This document shows positions 46,832 through 56,009 of a DNA stretch of 64,000 nucleotides, piece by piece. Every line of letters starts with the position of its first letter. The first letter of the stretch is position 1. The translations under genes and the position numbers were made by a program. This stretch comes from JASHPR01 sp963808705 (GTDB lineage: Bacteria; Actinomycetota; Actinomycetes; Streptosporangiales; Streptosporangiaceae), in NCBI GenBank assembly GCA_963808705.1, contig CAWEHB010000013.1, forward strand, positions 372,001 to 436,000. The letters run 5' to 3'. The notes below the pieces were generated by a model. It did not search any database and had not been told where the DNA came from. It was given only the letters and a program-made list of their open reading frames with translations.

Positions 46832-47224
46832 GGCTGCGTCGCGGCCGCGGAGGACGGCGCCCGGCTGGGCAAGGGCGGCGGGTTCGCCGACCTGGAGTAC
46901 GCGCTGGCCACCGCGGCGGGCCTGATCGGGCCGCACACCGTGTCCGTGACGACCGTTCACGAGCTCCAGGTCCGCGCCGCCGGGACGATCCCGCTGACCG
47001 GCCACGACGTGCCGGTGGACCTGATCGTCACCCCCGAGCGCGTGATCGACTGCCGTCCCCGGCACGGACCGCGGCCGGCCGCCAGCATCTGCTGGGACGA
47101 CCTGACCGAGGAGAAGATCGCGGCCATCCCGCTGCTGGCGGCGCAGCGCCCCGGACAGGCTTCCGAGTTACGCGCCGCCGCGGGCCGTGCCGGGGCACTC
47201 CCGGCTGATCAGCCCCCGTACTGA
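46832..47224 (+). pseudogene. 5'-truncated 5-formyltetrahydrofolate cyclo-ligase family gene
   Basis: The frame GCVAAAEDGARLGKGGGFAD, LEYALATAAGLIGPHTVSVT, VHELQV and CWDDLTEEKIAAIPLL is the C-terminal half of cyclo-ligase-like proteins, with the ATP-binding G-RLGKGGG(F/Y)-D motif. The N-terminal 100 residues are missing: upstream of GCVAAA the sequence immediately becomes the promoter region of the divergent lipoprotein, with no in-frame start near a ribosome site. This looks like a deletion endpoint. The stop codon overlaps the convergent beta-propeller gene by 16 bases. Confidence 0.7.
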
Positions 47225-48339
47225 AGGATCACGGCGACCACGCCGGCGGCGGGGTTGTTCACCACGTGGGTGAATCCCCCGCCCAGCAGCTGGGCGGTGC
47301 CGGGGATGTGGGCGACGGACACCACGTCGATCCTCCGAGGGCCAACGGGCACGGCGGCCTTGGTGAGCCGCCCGTCCAGGTAGTGCACCAGGTAGGACGG
47401 CCGGCCTTCGAAGCCGGGCATCGGGATCCACAGGCCCCCATGACCGTCCGGGGCGGCCTGCTGCACCGGAGAGGTGCCGATCCCGAAGTTGCCTTGCGCC
47501 ACCTTGCGCCACGAGTGGCCGTTGTAGTGCAGGATGACCGTCGGCCCGCCCTCGTCCTCGAGGTTGCCGCTGCCGATGGCGTAGACGCTGCTGCGCGACT
47601 CCGCCACGATGCCGACCACGGCCGGGTCGTTGAGCTCCTGCTTGGCGGGCAGCAGGCCCGCCACCGAGGTGCGGGCCCAGGTGTGGCCGTTCCAGTGCGC
47701 GACCTTGGTCCCGGTGAAGGCCCAGATGTCGGTGGCGGACAGCCCGCTGCCGCCCTGCAGCCCATGGCCGGACGCCACCCTGGCCCAGGTGCGGCCGTTG
47801 TAGTGCCAGGCGCCCAGCGCGTTGCCGGGGACGAAGGGCACGCCGAACACCCAGACGTCGCTCGCGGACAGCACCACGGCCCCGCCGATCTCCTTCCCGA
47901 AGGACCGCACCGCCGACCAGGCGCTGCCGTTCCAGCGCAGCGCCCGTGAGGTGGTCCCGGTGCCGGTGAAGGCCCATGCGTTGCTGGCGGACGACGCGCC
48001 GGCCGCGACTACTGTCTCGTCGCTGCGGCCGGGGAACGGGACCCGCGTCCAGGACGACCCGCTGCGCCGCCAGGCGGTCGGCCCTTCGACCCCGTTGAAG
48101 GCCCAGCCGCCGGTCTTGCCGACCGCGACGACCGCCGTGAATACGCCGGCCCCCCCGCTGTGCACCCGCTTGACGACGTGCCAGGACGGGCTGGCCGGCG
48201 TCGCGGCCATCGCCGACGCCCCGCCGGTCACCGCCAGCGCCGCGGCCACGCCGACCGCCGCGACGCGAGCCGTGCGCCGGCGTCGCCGCGCCCGCGGCCT
48301 TTCGTCCTCACCCGCCCAAGCGTCCTCATGCCCTGTCAT
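47209..48339 (-). CDS. Secreted beta-propeller-like protein
   Basis: ATG 48339 after GGGAGGG gives 376 residues. An Arg-rich N-terminus (RARRRRRTARVAAVGVAAAL AVTGGASA) is a signal peptide for export. The mature part has about seven repeats of the form W-x-G-x-x-W-(x)n-A-x-D-V/I-W-A/V-F: ASNAWAFTGTGTTSRALRWN, SASDVWVFGVP, HYNGRTWARVASG, SATDIWAFTGT, HWNGHTWARTS, HYNGHSWRKV. Such repeats fold as a propeller and usually bind ligands or surfaces; no catalytic motif is seen. It stands alone between the cyclo-ligase remnant and the enoyl-CoA hydratase. Confidence 0.78.
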   Translation of the reverse strand: MTGHEDAWAGEDERPRARRRRRTARVAAVGVAAALAVTGGASAMAATPASPSWHVVKRVHSGGAGVFTAVVAVGKTGGWAFNGVEGPTAWRRSGSSWTRVPFPGRSDETVVAAGASSASNAWAFTGTGTTSRALRWNGSAWSAVRSFGKEIGGAVVLSASDVWVFGVPFVPGNALGAWHYNGRTWARVASGHGLQGGSGLSATDIWAFTGTKVAHWNGHTWARTSVAGLLPAKQELNDPAVVGIVAESRSSVYAIGSGNLEDEGGPTVILHYNGHSWRKVAQGNFGIGTSPVQQAAPDGHGGLWIPMPGFEGRPSYLVHYLDGRLTKAAVPVGPRRIDVVSVAHIPGTAQLLGGGFTHVVNNPAAGVVAVILQYGG

Positions 48340-48461
48340 GTGACCCTCCCGTGTCCCCAGGCGCGTGTGTACCGCGCGGTCCTTCTTAAGACCCGCGAGG
48401 GCGGAAGCCGGACAGGCATCAGCGGTAACAGCTTGGCAAAACTTTCCGGTCCGTTCCGGCG

Positions 48462-49283
48462 TCAGCGGCCGGTGAAGGCGGGCGAGCGCTTTTCCGCGAA
48501 CGCGCGCTGGCCCTCGCGGTAGTCGTCGGACCGGAAGCAGGCCTCGATCATCGCCTCGACCCGCCCGGTGTCCCGGCGATCGGGCGAGCGGGCCGCCTCG
48601 CGGATCGCCGCCTTGCACGCGGCCACGGTGAGCGGCGCGTTCTGCGCGATGCCCTGGGCCAGGCCCATGACCTCGTCCCGCAGGCTGGCCGCGGGCACGA
48701 CGCGGTTGACGAGGCCCATCTGCAGGGCTTCCGCCGCCGAGAACCGCCGGGCGGAGAACAAGACCTCCGCGGCCCAGGACGGGCCGATCAGGCTCGTCAG
48801 CGCGGCCACGCCGGCGAAACCGGGGCCGAGCCCGAGCCGGGCCGCCGGGACGCCGAACTGGCTGTCGTCGGAGGCGATGCGGATGTCGGCCTGCAGGGCG
48901 GTGAACAGGCCGCCGCCGATGCAGAAGCCGCGGATCATGGCGATGAGGGGCTTGCCCAGGTCATGCCAGGAGCGGTTGAGCGCCGCCGAAACCCGGTCGT
49001 ACTCGGCCCGGGCGGCCGCAGAGGTGCGCCGCTCGCCGAACTCGGAGATGTCGGCACCCGAGGCAAAGGCCTTGTCCCCGGCGCCGGTGACGACCACGAC
49101 GCGGATGTCGCGGTCGGCCTGCAGCGCTTCCAGCAGGCCCGGCAGCGCGGCGCGCATCTCGGCGGACAAGGCGTTGCGCTTGCCGGGGTTGTTGAAGGTC
49201 ACGACGGCAACGGGGCCGGCCACCTCGGCAAGCAGTTGGTCGGTGCCGGTGTCGTGCCGCACGGGCGAACTCGATGACGTCAT
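48462..49283 (-). CDS. Enoyl-CoA hydratase/isomerase family protein
   Basis: The 273-residue crotonase-fold protein has VAVVTFNNPGKRNALSAEMR, the oxyanion segment GDKAFASGADISEFGERR, and IAMIRGFCIGGGLFTALQAD with the second oxyanion glycine. Where hydratases have catalytic Glu residues it reads DSQFGVPAARLGLGPG; the loss of one Glu leaves the exact reaction (hydratase, isomerase or racemase-type) open. It lies 10 bases after the CaiB CoA-transferase, in the same direction, suggesting a shared CoA-dependent degradation step. Confidence 0.88.
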   Translation of the reverse strand: MTSSSSPVRHDTGTDQLLAEVAGPVAVVTFNNPGKRNALSAEMRAALPGLLEALQADRDIRVVVVTGAGDKAFASGADISEFGERRTSAAARAEYDRVSAALNRSWHDLGKPLIAMIRGFCIGGGLFTALQADIRIASDDSQFGVPAARLGLGPGFAGVAALTSLIGPSWAAEVLFSARRFSAAEALQMGLVNRVVPAASLRDEVMGLAQGIAQNAPLTVAACKAAIREAARSPDRRDTGRVEAMIEACFRSDDYREGQRAFAEKRSPAFTGR

Positions 49284-49293
49284 GCCGTTCCTC

Positions 49294-50487
49294 TCAGATC
49301 ACGCCCTGGGCGCGGAGCCGGTCGATCTGTTCGCGCGGGTAGCCCAGCTCGGCGAGCACCTCGTCGGTGTGCGCGCCCAGGTCGGGACTTGGCGCCCGCA
49401 CCGTGGCCGGGGCATCGGTCATCCGCACCGCGTTGCGGAGGATGTCCAGCCGGCCGAGCGTCGGATGTTCTACCGTCCCGGTCATCGCCAGGTGCTCGAC
49501 CTGGGGGTCGGCGAACACCTCATCCATCCGGTAGACCGGCCCGCACGGCACGCCGGCCCGGTTCAGCGCCTCGACCCATTCGGCCGTGGTCCGGGTGCGC
49601 AGCCGCTCGGCGATCATCGCGTTGAGCTCGGCCCGGTTCGCCGACCGCTTCGCGGCCGAGTCGAAGCGCGGGTCGCCGGGGAGGCCGGGCAGGCCGATCA
49701 CCTGGCACAGGTTGTCCAGCAGCCGCCCGCCCGCGCCCGCGATGTTGACGTACCCGTCGGCGGAGGCGAAGCAGCCCATGGGGACGCTCATCGGGTGGTG
49801 GTTGCCCGCCTGCGGCGGCACCTCCCGGTCGATGGTCCAGCGGGCGGCCTGGAAATCCATCATGGCGATCATCGATTCCAGCAGGGAGGTCTGCACCCAG
49901 CGCCCCTCCCCGGTCCGGCTCCGGTCGTGTAACGCGACCAGCACGCCGACGGCGAGGTACAGGCCGGCGGCCAGGTCGGCCACGGGAATCCCGGCGCGGA
50001 CCGGCTCGCTGCCCGGCAGCCCGGTGACGCTCATCAGGCCGCCCATCCCCTGGGCGATCTGGTCCACGCCGCCCCGGCCGGCGTAGGGGCCGTCCTGGCC
50101 GAACCCGGAGATCGACCCGTAGACCAGGCGCGGGTTGCGCGTGTGGACGGTGCCGAAATCGAACCCCAGGCGGTTCTTGACCGGGGGACGCATGTTCTCG
50201 ATCAGCACGTCGGCGGTGTCGACCAGGCGCATCAGCACGTCGCGGGCGCCGGGCGCCTTCAGGTTCAGGGACAGCGACCTCTTGTTGCGGTGCAGGTGCT
50301 GGAAGTCGCAGCCGTGCCGGCTGCCGGTCAGGCCGGGCGCGGACGGGTCGGGCGGCGGCTCCACGCGGATGACGTCGGCGCCCCAGTCGGCGAGCTGGCG
50401 GACGCAGGTCGGGCCCGCCCGGGCGACCGTGAGGTCGATGACGCGGACGTCGCCGAGCGGAAGGTGCGTGGCCACGCTCCCTATCAT
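49294..50487 (-). CDS. CaiB/BaiF family (class III) CoA-transferase
   Basis: The 397-residue protein follows the family closely: LGDVRVIDLTVARAGPTCVR, LADWGADVIRVEPP, SLNLKAPGARDVLMRLVDTA, VLIENMRPPVKNRLG, and SGFGQDGPYAGRGGVDQIAQ, where the Asp is the acyl-anhydride-forming catalytic residue. It moves CoA between two carboxylates. The gene pairs with the downstream crotonase. Starts: ATG 50487 (MIGSVATH) or the GTG four codons later. Substrate cannot be inferred. Confidence 0.92.
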   Translation of the reverse strand: MIGSVATHLPLGDVRVIDLTVARAGPTCVRQLADWGADVIRVEPPPDPSAPGLTGSRHGCDFQHLHRNKRSLSLNLKAPGARDVLMRLVDTADVLIENMRPPVKNRLGFDFGTVHTRNPRLVYGSISGFGQDGPYAGRGGVDQIAQGMGGLMSVTGLPGSEPVRAGIPVADLAAGLYLAVGVLVALHDRSRTGEGRWVQTSLLESMIAMMDFQAARWTIDREVPPQAGNHHPMSVPMGCFASADGYVNIAGAGGRLLDNLCQVIGLPGLPGDPRFDSAAKRSANRAELNAMIAERLRTRTTAEWVEALNRAGVPCGPVYRMDEVFADPQVEHLAMTGTVEHPTLGRLDILRNAVRMTDAPATVRAPSPDLGAHTDEVLAELGYPREQIDRLRAQGVI

Positions 50488-50563
50488 CCACGAGACCAGC
50501 GGCCCGGCCGAGCCGAAAGGGGCGACAGGCCGGCGCGGCCCAGGGCGGCGGCGGCCGTCGCGT

Positions 50564-50665
50564 TCAGGACGGCTCTGCCAGCAAGACGACCCCCCCGACG
50601 AAGGGCACCAGCCCGATGAGCACCCACCAGCCGCTGGCGCCGGCTGACCGAGACCTTACGGGGTC
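50564..50665 (-). pseudogene. Fragment of a DUF805-type membrane protein
   Basis: The minus strand reads SAGASGWWVLIGLVPFVGGV VLLAEPS then TGA. The GWW-x-LIGL-P-x-GG-x-V-L pattern is the last transmembrane part of DUF805 membrane proteins. No start or earlier helices are found; upstream in frame lies unrelated sequence. It is a short remnant in the 230-base gap between the CaiB gene start and the CDF transporter. Confidence 0.45.
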
Positions 50666-50717
50666 AGCCCGCCACGCTGGCCGCTTGGTGAACTCTCATC
50701 CGCGCCGCGGGCGGAAC

Positions 50718-51752
50718 TCAGACCACGAGCGTCGGCTCGTCGGGGGCGGACAGGCTCAGCACCGCCCCGGCCACCGCGGGCGACGAGCTGATCTTCGCCT
50801 CGAGTGCCCGCAGCCGGACGGCCAGGTGTGACTCGGTGTCGTCGCCGGTGAGGTCGACGTCGCCGATCACCGAGACCATCCGCGGCCCGACGATCTCCAG
50901 CCGAAGATAGGTTACCCGGGCGACCTCCGGCTCGTCGAGCAGGGCCTGGATGGCGGCCGCGCGCACCCGGGGGTCGGCCTCCTGGCCGACCAGGAACCGC
51001 CGGTTGTAGTTAATCAAGACGATCGCGACGGCGGCGAGCAGCGCGCCGACCAGGATCGAGCCGACCGCGTCCGGAACGGCGGAACCGGTGAGCTCGTGCC
51101 CGGCCAGGCCGGCCGCGGCGATGACCAGGCCGACCAGGGCGGCGGAGTCCTCCGCGAACACCGCCCGCAGGGTGGGATCGGAGGTGGCCAGGATGTGCTC
51201 GAGGAGGTCCCGCTGCAGGGACTCGGCCTCGGGCTTGGCCTGCCGGATCGACCGCAGGAAGGAGACGGCCTCCAGCAGGAACGAGATGGCCAGCACGATG
51301 TACCCGACCACGAAGTTCTCGGCGGGCTGCGGATGCATGAGCTCCTGGACGCCATGCGTGACCGACACCGCGGCGCCGGCCACGAACAGCCCGACCGCGG
51401 CGAACAGCGACCACACGTAGGCCTCCCGGCCGTAACCGAACGGGTGCGCGCGGTCGGGCGGGCGGCGGGACCGCCGGTTCGCGATCAGCAGGAAGATCTC
51501 GTTGCCGGAGTCCGCCCACGAATGCGCGGCCTCGGCCACCAGCGACGCCGACCCGGTCACCACGGCCGCGGCGGTCTTCGCCACCGCTATGAGGACGTTG
51601 ACGCCGAAGGCGACCAGCACCGTCACGAGGCTCTCGGATGCGTTAGCATCGCCCGCCCCCGACACCGACCTGAGCAGGTCGTGCGATTCGCGCGCGGCCC
51701 CCTCGGCCACGACCGGGGCCGGAAGCTGCTCGCCGCCCTTCTCCTCTGCCAT
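50718..51752 (-). CDS. Cation diffusion facilitator (CDF) family metal transporter
   Basis: ATG 51752 gives 344 residues with six hydrophobic segments. TGSASLVAEAAHSWADSGNE is helix 2 with the metal-binding H-x3-D-like signature, and DSAALVGLVIAAAGLAGHEL is the matching helix 5 with Asp; RRPPDRAHPFGYGREAYVWS is the conserved helix-2/3 loop. The C-terminal cytoplasmic domain (RVTYLRLEIVGPRMVSVIGD) is the metallochaperone-like dimer fold. It exports divalent cations such as Zn2+, Fe2+ or Mn2+ against protons. It is divergent from the RCC1 lipoprotein. Confidence 0.92.
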   Translation of the reverse strand: MAEEKGGEQLPAPVVAEGAARESHDLLRSVSGAGDANASESLVTVLVAFGVNVLIAVAKTAAAVVTGSASLVAEAAHSWADSGNEIFLLIANRRSRRPPDRAHPFGYGREAYVWSLFAAVGLFVAGAAVSVTHGVQELMHPQPAENFVVGYIVLAISFLLEAVSFLRSIRQAKPEAESLQRDLLEHILATSDPTLRAVFAEDSAALVGLVIAAAGLAGHELTGSAVPDAVGSILVGALLAAVAIVLINYNRRFLVGQEADPRVRAAAIQALLDEPEVARVTYLRLEIVGPRMVSVIGDVDLTGDDTESHLAVRLRALEAKISSSPAVAGAVLSLSAPDEPTLVV

Positions 51753-51935
51753 CAACCAAGTGTTAGCACAGGACCCGGCACCGCGAACGCGCGGAGACGG
51801 CCCGCCACAGCCGTCCTCCAAGCACGAAGAGTGACTAGCCTAGGGGCGACGCCCGCACCGGCGCGGCCAGGCACACGATGAGCCCCCGTATTGTCCCGGC
51901 ACGGGGTTGGGAAAGGAGCGTTGCGGACCGTAGTG

Positions 51936-53183
51936 ATGAGATCACTATTCGTAAAGGCTGGTCTATGCACGGCCACGGCGGCCGTGGTTCTCACCGGGGG
52001 TTGCTCGGGTCATGGGTCATCGGCCGTGGGTGCCAGGCATTCACCGTCCGTGGCCGCCAGCGAGTCACCAGCCCCGCCGGTTGAGGTGCCCTCCACGGTC
52101 GAGCACTGGGGGTCTTTCTTCGGGGCCAGGAAAGGCACGAACTACGACCTGGCGACGTCGCCGGTGGCCGTGACCGTGCCCGGCACCGTGACCGAGATCG
52201 GAACCTCGAACTCGGCCGAGTACGCGCTCTTGACCAACGGGAGCCTGTACGCCTGGGGCCTGGGCACGCAAGGCGAGCTCGGCGACGGCAGCTGGGTGAA
52301 CTCGTTCACCCAGCCCGTGCGGGTGCGCTTCCCCCGGGGAGTGAAGATCGCGTACATACCCACCGACGCCATGCCCTACGACACCGGCCTGGCCGTCGAC
52401 ACCAAGGGGCGGGCCTGGGGCTGGGGCGAGAACGGCGGGGGCGAGTTCTGCCTGGGGAACAGAAAACCCCATGCCACTCCCGTCGAGCTCCCGCTGGCTC
52501 ATGTGACCGCTCTGGCCGGGGCGAGCCATCACGCGGTGTACGACGCTGACGGCACCGTCTACGCCTGCGGGCAGAACCTCGATGGCACCCTGGGCGATGG
52601 CAGCTGGCAGAGCAGCACCACGCCGAGGAAGGTGGCCGGGCTGGGCCGCTCGTCCGTCACCCAGCTGGTGGCGTCCTTCGCCAACGCTGGCGCGCTGCTG
52701 TCCAACGGGGAGTACTTCGACTGGGGCTATGACGCCAACGGGCAGCTCGGAGACGGGCGGGCCGGCCGGGCCTCCGACGTCCCGGTCCGGGTGGATCTCC
52801 CTCATCCGGTGACCCGGGTGGCCCTGGGCGGATCCATCTGGGACAACGGGCAGACGCTCGCGTTGCTGTCGAACGGCTCGCTGTGGGCCTGGGGCGCCAA
52901 CTTCAGCGGGCAGCTAGGCGACGGAACGACGAAATCGCGGTCGGCTCCGGTGCACGTCTACGTGCCTCCCGGCGTCACCTACCAGAGCCTGGCCACCGGG
53001 TCGGCCACGTCCTACGCCGTGTCCGCCACCGGGAAGGTCTACGCGTGGGGCACCAGCTTCGTCGGGCAGGTCGGTAACGGGCTCACGAGCAACGCCATGT
53101 CTCCCGTCCTGATCGCCTCGGGGGCCGCGTTGATCTCCTCGACCGCGAACAACGTGGCCGTCGCCATCCCGAGGAAGACGTGA
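51936..53183 (+). CDS. Secreted RCC1-repeat lipoprotein
   Basis: ATG 51936 gives 415 residues (MRSLFVKAGLCTATAAVVLT, lipobox LTGGCSG). After a Ser/Ala/Pro linker there are about six RCC1 blades, each with G-x-L-G-D/N-G and W-G motifs: YAWGLGTQGELGDGSW, ACGQNLDGTLGDGSW, DWGYDANGQLGDGR, WAWGANFSGQLGDGT, YAWGTSFVGQVGNGL. RCC1 folds are seven-bladed propellers that mediate binding; a surface-anchored version probably binds a polymer or partner protein. A good Shine-Dalgarno (AAAGGAG) lies 17 bases before the ATG, so an upstream TTG/GTG start remains possible. Confidence 0.85.
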   Translation: MRSLFVKAGLCTATAAVVLTGGCSGHGSSAVGARHSPSVAASESPAPPVEVPSTVEHWGSFFGARKGTNYDLATSPVAVTVPGTVTEIGTSNSAEYALLTNGSLYAWGLGTQGELGDGSWVNSFTQPVRVRFPRGVKIAYIPTDAMPYDTGLAVDTKGRAWGWGENGGGEFCLGNRKPHATPVELPLAHVTALAGASHHAVYDADGTVYACGQNLDGTLGDGSWQSSTTPRKVAGLGRSSVTQLVASFANAGALLSNGEYFDWGYDANGQLGDGRAGRASDVPVRVDLPHPVTRVALGGSIWDNGQTLALLSNGSLWAWGANFSGQLGDGTTKSRSAPVHVYVPPGVTYQSLATGSATSYAVSATGKVYAWGTSFVGQVGNGLTSNAMSPVLIASGAALISSTANNVAVAIPRKT

Positions 53184-53190
53184 CGCGGGT

Positions 53191-53493
53191 CTAGCGACCC
53201 GCGACGAGGTCAAGCTGACGTAGCTGGAGGGACAGCGGCAGGGCCCCGAACAGGGCGTTGCGCGCGGCGCAGGCCAGGCGCCCCTCCCGCTGGCCCATGC
53301 GGCCCGAACCGCGGGCGAGCAAGGTTACCCGGGCGGCGTCGCGCCACCGGCGCCGGTGAGGACGTCGGCCTCCACCTCCTGGCCGTCCGCGAAGCGCAGC
53401 TCGACGGCCTGCCTGGTGTCCCGGAAGCCGCTGCAGCAGCCCGCCGATTCCGCCGCCGATAATGACGATCTTCGGTCCCGCGGGCCTAGGCAT
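53191..53493 (-). pseudogene. Wrecked FAD-dependent monooxygenase
   Basis: It begins properly at ATG 53493 with PRPAGPKIVIIGGGIGGLLQ, an FAD-binding GxGxxG start, overlapping the preceding gene's stop by one base (TGATG). Right after GGL the sequence shifts: a different frame reads AVELRFADGQEVEADVLTGA, which belongs about 250 residues later in such enzymes. The original frame ends ARNALFGALPLSLQLRQLDL VAGR, a typical C-terminus. So at least two deletions plus frameshift removed about 300 residues. Before decay it was translationally coupled to the cyclic-nucleotide-binding gene. Confidence 0.75.
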
Positions 53494-54491
53494 CAGGACA
53501 CGTTCTCGCGGCGGTGGCCGGCCGCGAGTTCTTCGAGGGCGGCCCGGTCGAACTGGCTGGCTTCGGCCGAGGCGATCCGGCACGCGGTGACGGCGGTCAG
53601 CGTGGAGGTGCGGGCGCCGCCTTCGAGGTGGGCCCGCTCGCCGAGCAGCGCGCCGGGGCCGTATTCGGCCAGTCGCTCGCCGTCGCGCTCGACCTGGACC
53701 ACCCCGTCCAGGACGAGGTAGACCTCCGTGCCGGGCTCGCCCTGGCGGACCAGCACCGTGCCGGGCTTGATGCGGCTGATCCGCGGCTTGGCGCCGCCGC
53801 GCATCAGCTGGGTGGACAGGGCCCGCTCCAGCGCGGTCTCCACGGCGGTCACCAGGGCCGGGGAATCCTGCTCACCCCACGGGCTGTGCCGGCCGAACGA
53901 CGTGCGGTACCAGCCGCGGAAGTCGGTGAGACCGGACTTGGCCGACAGCTGCCCCGCGGCGTCATAGACCCAGTGCCGGGGGAACCCGCTCGCGCCGGCC
54001 AGCGCGGACTCGGCGCGGCCGTCGGCGTGCAGGGTCAGCGAAAGCGTCGTCCACACCAGCGGTGAGTTCCACTGCACGTAGGGCCGGCGGCGCACCTTCC
54101 TGGGCATCGGCATGCCGGCCCGGCCGCCGCCGGTCTGGACGAACCGGACCCAGCCGTCCCCGCGCTCCGGCTCGGCGCGCAGGTCGGGCAGTGCGACCGC
54201 CTGGAAGACGTGGTGCAGGCTGCCGAGCCTGAGCGTGGAAGAGCCGATCAGGCAGCCGCCCTCGGCGTAGCCGCAGCCGCGGATCTGGCCGTCGTCGACC
54301 TCGATCCAGGCCCGGAGCCGGTTGGCGAACCGGAACCGGTCAGCGGCCCGCCACTCCTGCAGGTCGCCGAGAACATCCGGCAGGGGGTCGTCGTAGTGGC
54401 CGATTCCGGCATCGATCCCGTACTGGAAAATGCCGTCGAACGCCTCGGACGGGATCCAGGAAACCGAGGTGACTGAGCTCTCGTATCGCAT
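53493..54491 (-). CDS. Protein with C-terminal cyclic-nucleotide-binding domain
   Basis: The 332-residue protein has an N-terminal region of about 220 residues with unrecognised fold (SYE-free; DDGQIRGCGYAEGGCLIGSS; HHVFQAVALPDLRAEPERGD; PRKVRRRPYVQWNSPLVWTT). Residues about 240-325 form a cNMP domain: IKPGTVLVRQGEPGTEVYLV, LDGVVQVERDGERLAEYGPG, ALLGERAHLEGGARTSTLTA. The cassette GERAHLEGGARTST keeps Glu and Arg needed for cyclic nucleotides. No HTH follows, so it is not a transcription factor. It may gate an enzyme, formerly perhaps the coupled monooxygenase that is now a pseudogene. Confidence 0.8.
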   Translation of the reverse strand: MRYESSVTSVSWIPSEAFDGIFQYGIDAGIGHYDDPLPDVLGDLQEWRAADRFRFANRLRAWIEVDDGQIRGCGYAEGGCLIGSSTLRLGSLHHVFQAVALPDLRAEPERGDGWVRFVQTGGGRAGMPMPRKVRRRPYVQWNSPLVWTTLSLTLHADGRAESALAGASGFPRHWVYDAAGQLSAKSGLTDFRGWYRTSFGRHSPWGEQDSPALVTAVETALERALSTQLMRGGAKPRISRIKPGTVLVRQGEPGTEVYLVLDGVVQVERDGERLAEYGPGALLGERAHLEGGARTSTLTAVTACRIASAEASQFDRAALEELAAGHRRENVS

Positions 54492-54769
54492 GACCTCATG
54501 CTCGCCACCGCGGCCCGCCCCCGGCCAGGGTGCTGGCTGGCCTCTTCGCCTTGGCTAACTTCCGCCGCGCCCGGATGCCAGCATCCCCGTCTCGCCCGCG
54601 CCAGCGCCCGCGCAACTAGCGGTCATCGGGCCAGCCCCCGGTCCCGGCTGATCCCGCCTGGGCTACCTGATCTGCCGCAGTGCCTGGTCGCGGGTTCCGG
54701 CGCACGGGCTCGTCACTGGGATGTCCGGGGCGATCAAGGGCAGGCGGGGCGGTGGCGGGGCCGTTGTCG

Positions 54770-55936
54770 CTATGCCGCCGCCTGCGGGAACAGCGCGATC
54801 GAGGCGGTGAAGGTGTGCAGGAAGTTCCGCCCGCCCACCGGCCCGAGCTCCCCGGCGCAGAAGAACCCCGCCACCGGGATCCTGCCCAGCACGTCCGCCA
54901 TCAGCCCGGCGTCGTGATCCGGCTCGGAGAACATCCGCGACCCGCGGCCGTTGCACGTGAACAGCAGCGCCCCGGCTGCCTGGTGCCCGCTGAGAGCGGC
55001 GACCTCCCGTTCCAGGATGCGCCGGAGATCCTCATCCGCGGAGCGGGCGTCCCGGACGTGGAACTGCACGGTCTGGCCCACCTCGACCTCGTCGCCCACC
55101 GCGACCGCCCCCGACTCGGCGTCGGCGCCGACGACGCCGCGGATCAGGAAGTCGCCCTGGCCCGGCTCGGCCTGGTACTCGTCGATGACCAGCCCCACGT
55201 GCACGCCCTGGGTGAGCAGTTCCCGCTCCCGGCCGGTCAGCGCCGCGGCCAGCTCCCGCAGCCGCGTCAGCGGAGGACGCCCGCCCAGCTCCTGGATCAC
55301 GTTGGCCTCGGCCTGGGTGACGGTATAGGGATCACCTACCGGGCGGCATCCCTGCGCCACCAGGGGATGGACCTCGGCGCGCGGCAGGTGAGCGCCGACG
55401 GCGCCGCCGGGCAGCACCCGCCCGTCCAGGAACAGCCGGCTCTGCCCCAGCCGCAGTCCCCCGCTCGCCATCCCGCCCATGACCAGCGCTCCGGGGACGC
55501 TCGAGTTCAGGTGGCCCAGCAGGTCGCCGATCGGGAACGTGTACGGGTCGCAGATCATCAGGTGAATGCCCGTCGGCCCCGGCTCGAACCGGTAGCCGCC
55601 GAAGGCGCCCCCGCTGGGCGTCCGGACGAACTCCATGGCGAACGTCTCGACCGGGCCGAGGTCAGCGGCGAGCCACAACGAGACGGCAGGCCCGGACTCG
55701 ACTTCGCGAGCGCCGCCCGCCACCGCCTCCGCCACGCAGCCGATGAGCGGGATCTGACCGGTCTCCTCGGCCACCGCCGCGACCAGAGCCTCGGCCGAGC
55801 CGAGGAAATGGTCGGAGGCGAACAGCACCGCAAACGATGCAGACGCCTCCCCCAGCGACACCCGCGCCTCCCCGACGGCCCGCCTCGCCGCCTCGCGGGC
55901 ATCCGCGGTGAGCACCAGAGCTCCTCCCGCCTTCAC
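54770..55936 (-). CDS. FIST domain signal-sensing protein
   Basis: The 388 residues comprise FIST-N (SFAVLFASDHFLGSAEALVA; IPLIGCVAEAVAGGAREVES; GALVMGGMASGGLRLGQSRL) and FIST-C (DPYTVTQAEANVIQELGGRP; EYQAEPGQGDFLIRGVVGAD; GALLFTCNGRGSRMFSEPDH; VAGFFCAGELGPVGGRNFLH). FIST proteins bind small ligands, probably amino acids, and in many bacteria feed into kinases or chemoreceptors. No kinase is adjacent here. The 278-base gap 54492-54769 upstream of the next gene on this strand contains nothing I can assign. Confidence 0.92.
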   Translation of the reverse strand: MKAGGALVLTADAREAARRAVGEARVSLGEASASFAVLFASDHFLGSAEALVAAVAEETGQIPLIGCVAEAVAGGAREVESGPAVSLWLAADLGPVETFAMEFVRTPSGGAFGGYRFEPGPTGIHLMICDPYTFPIGDLLGHLNSSVPGALVMGGMASGGLRLGQSRLFLDGRVLPGGAVGAHLPRAEVHPLVAQGCRPVGDPYTVTQAEANVIQELGGRPPLTRLRELAAALTGRERELLTQGVHVGLVIDEYQAEPGQGDFLIRGVVGADAESGAVAVGDEVEVGQTVQFHVRDARSADEDLRRILEREVAALSGHQAAGALLFTCNGRGSRMFSEPDHDAGLMADVLGRIPVAGFFCAGELGPVGGRNFLHTFTASIALFPQAAA

Positions 55937-56009
55937 CAGCCCAGGTTACGTGGGGCGGGCGCCTGAGGCCGGACGAGTTCGTACGGTAGCTGTCGAAGGG
56001 AGTAAGCGG

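Noticed and set aside
50616..50831. 71-residue plus-strand ORF between CaiB and CDF genes
   Set aside because: Antisense to the CDF gene end and the DUF805 fragment, with no ribosome site or domain.
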